The position numbers were made by a program, and so were the translations under genes. Shown here piece by piece: positions 45,614 through 52,464 of a DNA stretch of 55,432 nucleotides. This stretch comes from Marinovum sp. GTDB taxonomy: Bacteria > Pseudomonadota > Alphaproteobacteria > Rhodobacterales > Rhodobacteraceae. The notes under the pieces are model-generated. The model did not search any database and was not told the origin of the DNA. It was given only the letters and a program-made list of their open reading frames with translations. The DNA lies in NCBI GenBank assembly GCA_022447495.1, contig JAKVBH010000030.1, forward strand, positions 1-55,432, read 5' to 3'. The first letter of the stretch is position 1. The number at the start of each line of letters is the position of its first letter.

Positions 45614-46045
45614 TTGCTTCATACGAGGACCGACATATACAAAATTGGAATGGGCATCGTCGCAATAGCTGCGACGATTTGGGACGATGTCAGGAGCGAT
45701 AAATGGTCTTCCAAAGATGGCCCTTGGTTTCCTGAGCTCATTTTCGCCGTTGGTGTCCCGCTCTGTTTTTTCCTCTCGATTGTCTTTTCGTTCAACATCG
45801 CTGAACTCGTTGGCGGTAGAGCCGTGGACGCCAAGATTGAAGAGGGCAGACACTTTTTGATGGTGAACCTGCCTGGCCCCGGGGGGCTTTGGGTTCCGGT
45901 AAATGAAAACACATTCACGTGGTGGCACATATCACAACAGCTTTTCTCAGCCGCGCTTGTATCTCTTCTGGGCTTTTACCTCACCAGACTGTCTCGGGTT
46001 TTGTGTCGACACCTGTCCGGGCGTGGCACTGGTCTTCGACATTGA
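45614..46045 (+). CDS. Small membrane protein of unknown function
   Basis: 143 aa from a TTG at 45614 with AGAGGGG 4 bases upstream; an ATG at 45650 is the alternative. Two or three membrane segments are seen: KIGMGIVAIAATIW, LIFAVGVPLCFFLSIVFSFNIAELV, and at the end LFSAALVSLLGFYLTRL. Between them lies an outward or inward loop DAKIEEGRHFLMVNLPGPGGLWVPVNENTFTWWHIS. I do not recognise the family. It lies directly upstream of the coiled-coil protein gene at 46183, on the same strand, and may be its membrane partner. Confidence 0.5.
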   Translation: MLHTRTDIYKIGMGIVAIAATIWDDVRSDKWSSKDGPWFPELIFAVGVPLCFFLSIVFSFNIAELVGGRAVDAKIEEGRHFLMVNLPGPGGLWVPVNENTFTWWHISQQLFSAALVSLLGFYLTRLSRVLCRHLSGRGTGLRH

Positions 46046-46182
46046 AGGATGAGACGCCTCCTTGAGATTGTCGTGAGCGTTGTTTCTCGCGAGTGAAGTC
46101 AGACATTGCTGACCTTGACGCAGCGGAGGGCGATTGGCACGGTTTGGGTATTTGCACACCAAATCTCATTGGGTCTCTCGCT

Positions 46183-47271
46183 ATGATTGATGTCAAAGTC
46201 TCCGGCAAAAAAGCCACGCTCATCCGCAGCTACACGTTCCCGGCAACGCCGCCGCTTGAGGCTTTCCCTCTGCGCACCGAGCAATCGTTTGATCTCCCGC
46301 TCGCCGGGCTTGATCCCAAATCGCCCAGTGCCAAACGCATCCTCTCCAAATTTGCCAGCACCTACAAAAAGGCTGTTGTCCAAAAGGAGAAGTCCCGCAA
46401 CAGCGAAAATGATAAGATCTGGGCCCTGGCCGCCAAAGAGATTGGCGACCGCAAGGACCCCAAAAAGGTGCAAAAAGACACCCAAGAGCGGCTGCGCAAG
46501 AAATGGACCGAGTTCTTTGACAAGGAGCTGGAGCCAGCGATCTATGACGTGGTGGTGGAACTGGCCGATGAAGACCTAAAAGCAAGCAAAATCCCCCGCG
46601 CCAAAGCCACGTCGATGAAGGACTATTTTAGCGGCATCACGCTGGGCGCCGGCATCTTGGGCGTGGGCAAAGGTGCCACAGCAGCAGCGGCCGCGGCCGC
46701 TGCAGGGGCCAGCCTGATCTTGCCTCTTGCCGTCACCGCAGGTGCCATCGTGGCCTCCCTCGTGGCCGCACGCAAAGTCTCCGAGCGCATCTACCAAGAC
46801 ATCGACATCGTTAACAAACGCATCGACAAAGCGCTCGAAGACATCGCCGGCACGGCCTCAAGCCTCAAAACCCAGGTCGAAACGCTTGAGAAACGCAAGC
46901 AACAGATCTCCGCCACCATGATCAAAAGCGCGGCCCAAATCAAAGACCTCGAACGCGAGGCCAAATCCATGGCCGCCATCGCCAAAAAGGAAAACATCCA
47001 CAAAGAACGCATCAAAGTCATCGGCACTCAGATCAAAGCCGCCAAAGACGCGCTCAAACAACAAGGCGAGGCGCGCAAGAAAATGGTGGGCGATATCAAG
47101 GCGGTCGAAGATCTCATGCGCCATGCCAAAATCGCTGCTGACAAGTTCAAGGCCGACCGCTCGTGGTACGACACTGGCCTCAAACACGCCGACGCGCTCG
47201 CCTCTGCCGTGGGCACCATCGACACCATCGTGGGCGAAATCAAAAAGGACGAGGCCAAGAAATCCAAATAA
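46183..47271 (+). CDS. Coiled-coil protein with central hydrophobic segment (paralogue 2)
   Basis: 362 aa from the ATG at 46183; a GTG at 46093 is possible, but its extra 30 residues look non-coding. A basic helical N-terminal part (about residues 1-140: SFDLPLAGLDPKSPSAKRILSKF, WTEFFDKELEPAIYDVVVEL) is followed by an Ala/Gly-rich hydrophobic stretch (about 150-200: ITLGAGILGVGKGATAAAAA, SLILPLAVTAGAIVASLVAA) and a long Lys-rich coiled coil to the C-terminus. The join IYQDIDIVNKRIDKALEDI aligns with ITSDIEKVHNQLEKALKEL in the protein at 22606. No signal peptide. Strong use of C-ending codons. Function unknown. Confidence 0.68.
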   Translation: MIDVKVSGKKATLIRSYTFPATPPLEAFPLRTEQSFDLPLAGLDPKSPSAKRILSKFASTYKKAVVQKEKSRNSENDKIWALAAKEIGDRKDPKKVQKDTQERLRKKWTEFFDKELEPAIYDVVVELADEDLKASKIPRAKATSMKDYFSGITLGAGILGVGKGATAAAAAAAAGASLILPLAVTAGAIVASLVAARKVSERIYQDIDIVNKRIDKALEDIAGTASSLKTQVETLEKRKQQISATMIKSAAQIKDLEREAKSMAAIAKKENIHKERIKVIGTQIKAAKDALKQQGEARKKMVGDIKAVEDLMRHAKIAADKFKADRSWYDTGLKHADALASAVGTIDTIVGEIKKDEAKKSK

Positions 47272-47370
47272 CCCGGGGCATGGCCTCTATGTTCTGACTG
47301 TCTCTACGGCGCACACAAGATATAGTGGGGCACCGACTCACATAACGCCCACAACCAAAGAGACACGCGG

Positions 47371-48291
47371 ATGCCCCTATCGCCCGAGCAACTAGCCGAA
47401 ATAGACGCGCAACGCGAAACGACCTTCTCCACCCGACGCGCCACCGTGCCCGCCATGGAAGAGCGCCTCTACCAAGCCACCCCGGTCCTCGACCACGGAT
47501 TCGTCCGCGTCATCGACTACATGGGCGACGACAGCGCCATCTGCCAGGCCGCCCGCGTCTCCTACGGCAAAGGCACCAAATCCGTCAGCAATGACGAAGG
47601 CCTCATCCGCTACCTCATGCGCCACTGGCACTCCACACCGTTTGAAATGTGCGAGCTCAAGCTCCACGTCAAACTGCCCGTCTTTGTCGCCCGCCAATGG
47701 ATCCGCCACCGCACCGCCAATGTGAACGAATACTCCGCGCGCTACTCGATCCTGGACCGCGAATTCTACATTCCCGCCCCCGATCACCTCGCCGCGCAGT
47801 CTGAGGTCAACAACCAAGGCCGCGGTGCCGCGCTGGAGGGAGAAGAGGCCGACCGCGTCCTGCGCTTCCTCCGCGACGACGCCATGCGCGCCTATGACCA
47901 CTACGAAGAGATGATCAGCACGACCAATTCGGAGGGCGAGGCCCAACAAGGCCTCGCCCGCGAACTCGCCCGCATGAACCTGCCCGCGAACATCTACACC
48001 CAATGGTACTGGAAAGTGGATCTGCACAACCTGCTCCACTTCCTCCGCCTCCGCGCCGATGCCCACGCCCAATATGAGATCCGCGTCTATGCCGATGCCA
48101 TCTGTGAGATGGTCCGCGACTGGGTCCCCTTCGCCTACCAAGCCTTCGAGGATTACCGCCTGGGTGGAGCGACTTTGTCGGCCACAGCCCTTGATTGCAT
48201 TAAGCGGATGCTGAATGGTGAAAAGGTCACTCAGGAAAACTCGGGAATGAGTAAAGGGGAGTGGCGGGAGTTTCAAAGTATTGTGAAATAG
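47371..48291 (+). CDS. thyX: FAD-dependent thymidylate synthase
   Basis: 306 aa. The ThyX motif reads [14 protein letters not shown] (RHRxxxxNExSxRY form, residues about 112-125) after [21 protein letters not shown], and the FAD/nucleotide part includes [37 protein letters not shown]. It methylates dUMP with methylenetetrahydrofolate and reduced FAD, replacing ThyA. The gene uses almost only C-ending codons up to about 48180, and then the last 110 bases change to more A/T-ending codons next to the operon that follows. Confidence 0.95.
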   Translation: MPLSPEQLAEIDAQRETTFSTRRATVPAMEERLYQATPVLDHGFVRVIDYMGDDSAICQAARVSYGKGTKSVSNDEGLIRYLMRHWHSTPFEMCELKLHVKLPVFVARQWIRHRTANVNEYSARYSILDREFYIPAPDHLAAQSEVNNQGRGAALEGEEADRVLRFLRDDAMRAYDHYEEMISTTNSEGEAQQGLARELARMNLPANIYTQWYWKVDLHNLLHFLRLRADAHAQYEIRVYADAICEMVRDWVPFAYQAFEDYRLGGATLSATALDCIKRMLNGEKVTQENSGMSKGEWREFQSIVK

Positions 48292-48304
48292 TCGGAGATC
48301 ATTT

Positions 48305-49216
48305 TTGTCCAAGAGAAACAAAACGCTTAGTTTGAAGCGAGCTTATTTCAATGAGGGGTTTAACTCAAATTTAGAAACTGTCTTGTCGGAGAGCTTTTCG
48401 AAGTTGCCTAGAGTTCACGACCGCGTGGTAGCATTGGACATGCTCTCCAGTAGAGTTTTTATGAGTTTCGAAAGTATCCACAGTGGCGGATCTGTACTTC
48501 GCGTTTTCGACTACGAAGCTGGCGCGACAGGCGCGATAAACCTAGACAGTACTGACGCTTCAAGAGCCATCGAAGCATTCGAACATCCCGAAAATAAAAA
48601 TTTCCTCAAGGAGCAATCCATCATCATGATTGATGGGAACCATCTATACACTTGCGGTCTCGGGAACAAAGATGGAACATTTGCGGCTAATGTGTTAGAC
48701 ATCGCGGCCAAGAGTGAGGTCTTGTCGCAGGATGTTCGAATGCAAGTGGCTGACGTTCCGAACCAGATGGAAATCGAGAGAGTCAACAGTACTGGGGTGA
48801 AGAAAGTTGAATTCGCTCTAAATAATTACTTTGAAAAACTGAAGCTTGCACCGAGACAACCTGCAGGTCTGCGTGTTTTGAAGAAACTGTTTGGTGAGAA
48901 AGTGGATGCGGAAGAGACGCAACGTCGAGCAGAGATGCTCGGGCGCGTGGTCTTAAAGAGAAACCGCTTCCGGCGCGATGAAGTGCAAAAAGATCAATGG
49001 CTCACAGAGGTTGGTGAAGAAATTCTGACCGCTGGTTCTGCAGACGATTTTTTGATTGTGCTAGAAGACAATAGCAAGATTAGGGCTGATCAGTTGCAAC
49101 GAACCAAACAAGTGAAAATTAACAAGCACGCGAATACATTTTCATACAGTCACGCTGTTATGGAACTTTCGCAATTTCGTTTGGACTGTTTACAAGACGG
49201 ATCGCTTGGGGTCTAG
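48305..49216 (+). CDS. RexA-like soluble protein of a two-gene membrane-linked operon
   Basis: 303 aa from a TTG at 48305 with GGAG 7 bases upstream; AT-richer than its neighbours. The sequence has no known enzyme motif. Its layout follows lambda RexA: a beta-rich N-terminal half, an acidic helical patch (DSTDASRAIEAFEHPENKN), a strand pair FLKEQSIIMIDGNHLYTCGLG (in RexA: PSFLFVEGDTIGFAR), a segment STGVKKVEFALNNYF (RexA: GRTTVKVEAKLPVF), and LGRVVLKRNRFRRDEV (RexA: LDIVIKPKFKRDI). These are short hand alignments recalled from memory. RexA senses phage DNA complexes and activates RexB. A KwaB-type (DUF4868) protein is an alternative. Confidence 0.5.
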   Translation: MSKRNKTLSLKRAYFNEGFNSNLETVLSESFSKLPRVHDRVVALDMLSSRVFMSFESIHSGGSVLRVFDYEAGATGAINLDSTDASRAIEAFEHPENKNFLKEQSIIMIDGNHLYTCGLGNKDGTFAANVLDIAAKSEVLSQDVRMQVADVPNQMEIERVNSTGVKKVEFALNNYFEKLKLAPRQPAGLRVLKKLFGEKVDAEETQRRAEMLGRVVLKRNRFRRDEVQKDQWLTEVGEEILTAGSADDFLIVLEDNSKIRADQLQRTKQVKINKHANTFSYSHAVMELSQFRLDCLQDGSLGV

Positions 49217-49699
49217 ATGTCAAGCTCTAAACCGATAATTTGGTTTTTCTTCTGCTCGCTTTCCGCCGTTGTCTCGGGCGTATCTGGCTATTCCGATCCA
49301 GTTAAGGTTGCCGAGTTTTCAGGTGTTTTGTCGTCAATATGCTCAATTTTGATAGCAATGTCGTTGGCTGTATCAGCTTTGGTTTCTTCACCTTTTCGGG
49401 CATCTGGTTCTTTTGATGATGGAGATGGCAAGAAAGAGAGAATTGAGGAACAGGTTTTTATGCTTGAGAAGGAAGTGCTCACTGCGCAGTCTATTCTTTT
49501 CTACCTGTATCTGGCATCTCTGATGGGGTTGTTGGTATTGTGGTGGGAACTCTTTCCTTTCAGCCAAGCAGCTCCAACCGAAACGCATAAATGGATAAGC
49601 GCAATCAGCCTGTCTTGTTTTTCGGCGTCATTCGTTTTGTCAGTGCGCACTCCGAGCCTGTTGGCGGAGTTGATGAACAACCGAAAAGCACTTGGCTAG
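49217..49699 (+). CDS. RexB-like four-helix membrane protein
   Basis: 160 aa starting on the base after the stop of the previous gene, so it is translationally coupled. Four membrane helices are visible: IIWFFFCSLSAVVSGVSGY, FSGVLSSICSILIAMSLAVSALV, LFYLYLASLMGLLVLWW and WISAISLSCFSASFVLSV, with a charged loop DDGDGKKERIEEQ between helices 2 and 3. Lambda RexB has the same size range and four helices with LSSYAGTMIAILIAALTF at helix 2, comparable with FSGVLSSICSILIAMSLA. RexB is an ion channel that depolarises the cell on activation. Order (soluble first, membrane second) matches rexA-rexB, not kwaA-kwaB. Confidence 0.5.
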   Translation: MSSSKPIIWFFFCSLSAVVSGVSGYSDPVKVAEFSGVLSSICSILIAMSLAVSALVSSPFRASGSFDDGDGKKERIEEQVFMLEKEVLTAQSILFYLYLASLMGLLVLWWELFPFSQAAPTETHKWISAISLSCFSASFVLSVRTPSLLAELMNNRKALG

Positions 49700-49793
49700 G
49701 CGAGGAGTTCGAGTCCCGCCTTAGTAATGCCCGGAATAGCACCGTAGGTGCCCGGGCCAGCGCCGACCCGCCCCCATGGGGCGGCGCTTTGTC
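49698..49793 (+). terminator. Hairpins closing the RexAB-like operon
   Basis: Two hairpins follow the stop of the membrane gene. The first pairs AGGCG(A)GGA at 49698-49706 with TCCCGCCT at 49714-49721 around the loop GTTCGAG and begins inside the stop codon. The second pairs GCGCCG at 49760-49765 with CGGCGC at 49782-49787 and is followed by TTTGTCT. The second is the better terminator candidate. Confidence 0.4.
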
Positions 49794-49937
49794 TGACCAA
49801 ACCTCGCAGAAATTCGCGACAACGGACTTGGCAAGGATAAAGGTTTCTAGAACTGGTGTGGAAGCGCCGCCCCGCGGGTCTGCGTTGTCCCTGACGCTGC
49901 GGGCGTTTAGCGCTGTGGCGAGCGCCTTTGGGCTCCG
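49794..49937. other. Unassigned spacer downstream of the RexAB-like operon
   Basis: No coding region is supported here. Overlapping short ORFs on both strands come from a sequence type that resembles intergenic repeats common in this group. It leads directly into the palindromic repeats that follow. Confidence 0.3.
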
Positions 49938-50088
49938 CCCGTGATCCACTCAAACGATCCACTGGATCGTTTGTCACTGCGTGAACCGTGGATCACCCTC
50001 GCCCGTTCGCACCTCAAACTGTCCACTGGACCGTTTGCCGCTTTGCGGGCCGGATGGAACCCCAGGCCCGTGATCCACTCAAGCGATT
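49938..50088. repeat. Tandem palindromic repeats with flanking direct repeat
   Basis: Two related palindromes occur: AAACGATCCA/TGGATCGTTT at 49952-49972 (perfect, one-base centre) and AAACTGTCCA/TGGACCGTTT at 50016-50036 (one mismatch). A 21-base segment at 49938-49958 recurs at 50067-50087 with one difference, so the unit repeats. The form is that of REP-like elements of alphaproteobacteria. They mark a non-coding junction after the RexAB-like operon. Confidence 0.65.
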
Positions 50089-50112
50089 TCCCCTGAGATT
50101 TAAGTAACTCGC

Positions 50113-50179
50113 GCCCCGGACGTGATCCGGGGCCTCTTGTCTCAAGGGATATGAAGAGGTCCCGGCTCAAGTCCGGGAC
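50113..50179. repeat. Facing pair of REP-type hairpins
   Basis: Hairpin 1 pairs GCCCCGGA at 50113-50120 with TCCGGGGC at 50126-50133. Hairpin 2 pairs GTCCCGG at 50159-50165 with CCGGGAC at 50173-50179. The flanks CCTCTT and AAGAGG face each other, so the pair is in inverted orientation, the typical BIME-like composite. Sequences of this CCGGACxxGATCCGG type are widespread in intergenic DNA of this class. Confidence 0.65.
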
Positions 50180-50383
50180 GGGGAGCGCATCAGAACACGG
50201 ACTGAGAAAGACGGACAGGATTTCCCCTGAACACGGGGCGTCGCCTTCCCCATCTTACCAACATGTCTGCCAATACACTCTTTCCGCTGTCCCCTGAGGA
50301 CATCCGCGACTTGCTGAGCCGCGAGCGTTAAACGCATGTCGCGCAAAAGTGGGTACCGGTTTTGCGCTCCTCGGACATGCGAC
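50180..50383. other. Spacer between the REP elements and the Phd-like gene
   Basis: About 200 bases. No gene is supported. A small palindromic pair flanks GCGCAAAAGTGGGTACCGGTTTTGCGC-type sequence near 50340-50370, where GCGCAAAA at 50341-50348 pairs with TTTTGCGC at 50360-50367, another hairpin. Confidence 0.35.
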
Positions 50384-50878
50384 TTAGTCGTCCTTGAATT
50401 GCTGCGCGCGGAGCCGCTCTAAGGCGAAGCGGCGTTCGACCTCTTCTGGGGGGAGGGGATTGTCTTCGGGGCCGAGCAGCTCGTCGTATTCCGCGATCAA
50501 CTGTAGCCGATGCGCTTGGCGGCGCAGGTATTCGGCCTCGCGGGCTTCGCGTTTGGCGGTCTCTTCGAAATTTGCAAACCGCTCTTCCCCCGCACGCGCC
50601 CAGTCGAAATCATCGCCGCCGCCCATCTGTTTCACCCGTTTCCAGGCGGCGTATTCGCGTTCCATACGGGCGCGTTTTTCGCGCAGGGGGCGGGTTTCGA
50701 ATTCCTCGAGGATGTCCACTTGGGACATGGGCACCACCGCTGCGCGCAGCTTGCCGCGCCGGGCCAGCCACAGCCTGCCGCCGGTGGTGTCCACCCAATC
50801 GCTGAGCGGTCCCGCGTTGCGGCGGAACTCGGTCAAGCTGAAGATGCGAAAATCGGCGATACCCATGGGGCGCACCAT
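50384..50878 (-). CDS. Unknown protein with a Phd/YefM-like N-terminal part
   Basis: 164 aa; an ATG at 50866 (MGIADFRIFS) is an alternative start. The first 60 residues, RIFSLTEFRRNAGPLSDWVDTTGGRLWLARRGKLRAAVVPMSQVDILEEF, resemble a Phd/YefM-type DNA-binding antitoxin fold (beta strand, helix, GG-turn, RRGK, VVPM). The rest (about 70-164) is a highly charged helical region (EEFETRPLREKRARMEREYAAWKRV, ETAKREAREAEYLRRQAHRLQ) that is not part of a known antitoxin. No toxin gene is next to it. The function is unknown and the Phd comparison is an inference. Confidence 0.5.
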   Translation of the reverse strand: MVRPMGIADFRIFSLTEFRRNAGPLSDWVDTTGGRLWLARRGKLRAAVVPMSQVDILEEFETRPLREKRARMEREYAAWKRVKQMGGGDDFDWARAGEERFANFEETAKREAREAEYLRRQAHRLQLIAEYDELLGPEDNPLPPEEVERRFALERLRAQQFKDD

Positions 50879-50892
50879 GCCGATGGTGTCTT

Positions 50893-50930
50893 AACAGAAA
50901 AGAAACCCACCGCGCGGGGACACGGTGGGT
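50893..50930 (-). terminator. Intrinsic terminator after the YHS-domain gene
   Basis: On the minus strand, ACCCACCG at 50930-50923 pairs with CGGTGGGT at 50912-50905 around a 10-base loop, followed by the T-rich run TTCTTTTCTG. A second stem, TATCTGCAC at 50939-50947 with GTGCAGATA at 50965-50973, precedes it. Together they end transcription of the minus-strand YHS gene. Confidence 0.75.
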
Positions 50931-50981
50931 CTCAGAGTTATCTGCACGATTGAGGGGTCGAACTGTGCAGATAGCTTAGGA

Positions 50982-51437
50982 TCAGGCGAGAATTGCGGGC
51001 CAGTTGGCGTCGCCCCTTGTGACGTTGCCGGGGATGTCGCGTTCCCAGCGACGGCGGATGCGTTTGTTGAAGTTCAGGTAGAGTTTGCCCTCGTGGATTG
51101 TCCACGCATCGCGGCGGGTGCCCGCGATATATCCTTCGGCCGCAGCCCAGGCGCAGTAGCCGCCGTATTGAGGGGCGTAAGCCTCTGGATTCGCTTGGAA
51201 AGCCTCTGCGTCCTCTGCCGAAGAAAACTGCCATGTGGCCCCGTTCCAATCGACCGTATGGGCGGCGGTTCCGGCAACTGGTTTGCCCTCGGTAAAGTAG
51301 GCCACCACGTCGGAGCCATCCACCGCGATCCCGCCCTCTTGGTAGACCGGATCGGTGGCGGCAAAAGCCGGGGTCGCAATGGCGTAAGCCACTGGGGCAG
51401 TTGCAAAAAGTTGAAGTGTGGCGCGGCGTGTCAGCAT
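50982..51437 (-). CDS. Exported YHS-domain protein
   Basis: 151 aa from the ATG at 51437 with GGAG 7 bases upstream; the longer frame upstream is not protein-like. A signal peptide with twin arginines (MLTRRATLQLFATAPVAYAIATPAFAA) precedes the YHS domain: GGIAVDGSDVVAYFTEGKPVAGTAAHTVDWNGATWQFSSAEDAEAFQANPEAYAPQYGGYCAWAAAEG, with the conserved Tyr, His-like and Cys positions. YHS domains bind metal, often copper or iron. It is divergent from the DUF2946-like and PCu(A)C genes, so a copper role is likely. Confidence 0.82.
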   Translation of the reverse strand: MLTRRATLQLFATAPVAYAIATPAFAATDPVYQEGGIAVDGSDVVAYFTEGKPVAGTAAHTVDWNGATWQFSSAEDAEAFQANPEAYAPQYGGYCAWAAAEGYIAGTRRDAWTIHEGKLYLNFNKRIRRRWERDIPGNVTRGDANWPAILA

Positions 51438-51583
51438 GTTTGTCTCCGTTCGTGTTGAATGACATATGCCCCTCCGTACTGCGTCATTGGAGCCCCCGTC
51501 ACCGACCTGTGAAATCCGCGTTATGGCGGCGGCGCGCGCTTTTGTCCCTTGCCTTTGCCGTGTGGTCGCGCCAAACCATTGGT

Positions 51584-51934
51584 ATGTCATGGGTTTTCTC
51601 ACGTCTGACGGCGCTTGTGATGGCGTTCGCCCTGCTGGTCACGGCTGAAACAATGGCTATGGCCCGCGGCGCCACTGCGCCGGTGACTGAAACAATTCTC
51701 TGTACCGGGCATCACACCAGCGTCATCCACCTTGATGTCCGAGGCAACCCCACACAAGGCGCGCATATCTGTCCCGACTGCGCGCTTTTTTTCATAGCTT
51801 TACAAGGGGATAGCTCAGCAGAGGAGCGACACGAGAGCTATGTGACGCGTGGTTTTTTGAGTGCGGCACACTCGGTTGTCTCAGGCAACAGCCTCTTTGG
51901 TTATCTGGTGCGGGGGCCTCCTTTTCTGACTTGA
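51584..51934 (+). CDS. DUF2946-like exported Cys/His protein
   Basis: 116 aa from the ATG at 51584; an upstream GTG at 51509 would give a longer basic leader. A hydrophobic N-terminal helix (RLTALVMAFALLVTAETMAM) is followed by TILCTGHHTSVIHLD and HICPDCALFF, that is, a Cys-(x)2-HH and a CPxC metal motif, then GYLVRGPPF at the end. Such a layout is that of small DUF2946-type proteins found beside copper chaperones. It precedes the second PCu(A)C gene by 35 bases and is probably a copper-handling membrane protein. Confidence 0.6.
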   Translation: MSWVFSRLTALVMAFALLVTAETMAMARGATAPVTETILCTGHHTSVIHLDVRGNPTQGAHICPDCALFFIALQGDSSAEERHESYVTRGFLSAAHSVVSGNSLFGYLVRGPPFLT

Positions 51935-51971
51935 TTTCAAACGCAAAATCAGAGTTTTAAAGGAGAGTATG

Positions 51972-52454
51972 ATGCTCAAAACAACCCTACTTGCGACCAC
52001 AGTCGCATTTTTCGCGGTTCCCGCTTTAGCCGAAAGCCTTATGATCAAAGACGCCTATGCCCGCTCGTCACGCCCCAACGCGCCCGTCGGTGCCGCTTTC
52101 ATGCAAATCATGAACCACTCCGATGCCGATGATCGGCTGGTTTCGGTGTCCTCTGACGTCGCAAATCGTGTGGAGCTTCATACACATAGAGATCTCGGCG
52201 ATGGCGTGATGCAGATGACGGAAGTCGAAAATGGTTTTGTTATTCCAGCCGGTGGTATGCATACGCTGGCACGGGGTGGGGATCACGTGATGTTCATGGG
52301 GTTGACCGATAGCTTGGAGCAAGGGTCCACGATTTCCGTCACATTGACCTTTGAGAAGGCAGGCGACATGGAGCTTGAGATACCAGTGGACAACGAGCGC
52401 ATGGGCGCCCATGGCCATGGCAACGGACACAAGCACGATGATGACAACAGTTAA
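51972..52454 (+). CDS. PCu(A)C copper chaperone (second copy)
   Basis: 160 aa from the ATG at 51972, 6 bases after AGGAG; an ATG at 51969 is only 3 bases from it. A signal peptide (MLKTTLLATTVAFFAVPALA) precedes the PCu(A)C domain: IKDAYARSSRPNAPVGAAFMQIMNHSDADDRLVSV, VELHTHRDLGDGVMQMTEV, PAGGMHTLARGGDHVMFMGLTDSLEQG. The C-terminal tail GAHGHGNGHKHDDD adds several histidines, absent from the first copy at 10571-11014. It should deliver Cu(I) in the periplasm. Confidence 0.9.
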   Translation: MLKTTLLATTVAFFAVPALAESLMIKDAYARSSRPNAPVGAAFMQIMNHSDADDRLVSVSSDVANRVELHTHRDLGDGVMQMTEVENGFVIPAGGMHTLARGGDHVMFMGLTDSLEQGSTISVTLTFEKAGDMELEIPVDNERMGAHGHGNGHKHDDDNS

Positions 52455-52464
52455 ATCGTTGCAA

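Noticed and set aside
47392-48321. Long open frame (309 aa) on the minus strand opposite thyX
   Set aside because: It is antisense to a clearly functional thyX with C-rich third positions, which removes stops on the other strand. Its translation has no recognisable domain.
49701-49720. tRNA-like T-arm (GAGTTCGAGTCCCGCC) right after the membrane gene
   Set aside because: No acceptor, D or anticodon arm can be drawn upstream. The segment is better explained as a hairpin closed by AGGCG/CGCCT that begins in the stop codon.
49591-49949. Overlapping 114-117 aa ORFs on both strands after the RexB-like gene
   Set aside because: Both cover repeat-type intergenic sequence and hairpins, and neither has a convincing start or protein-like composition.
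49938-50179. Possible CRISPR array
   Set aside because: The repeats are palindromic, differ in sequence and are not regularly spaced, and no cas gene is present.
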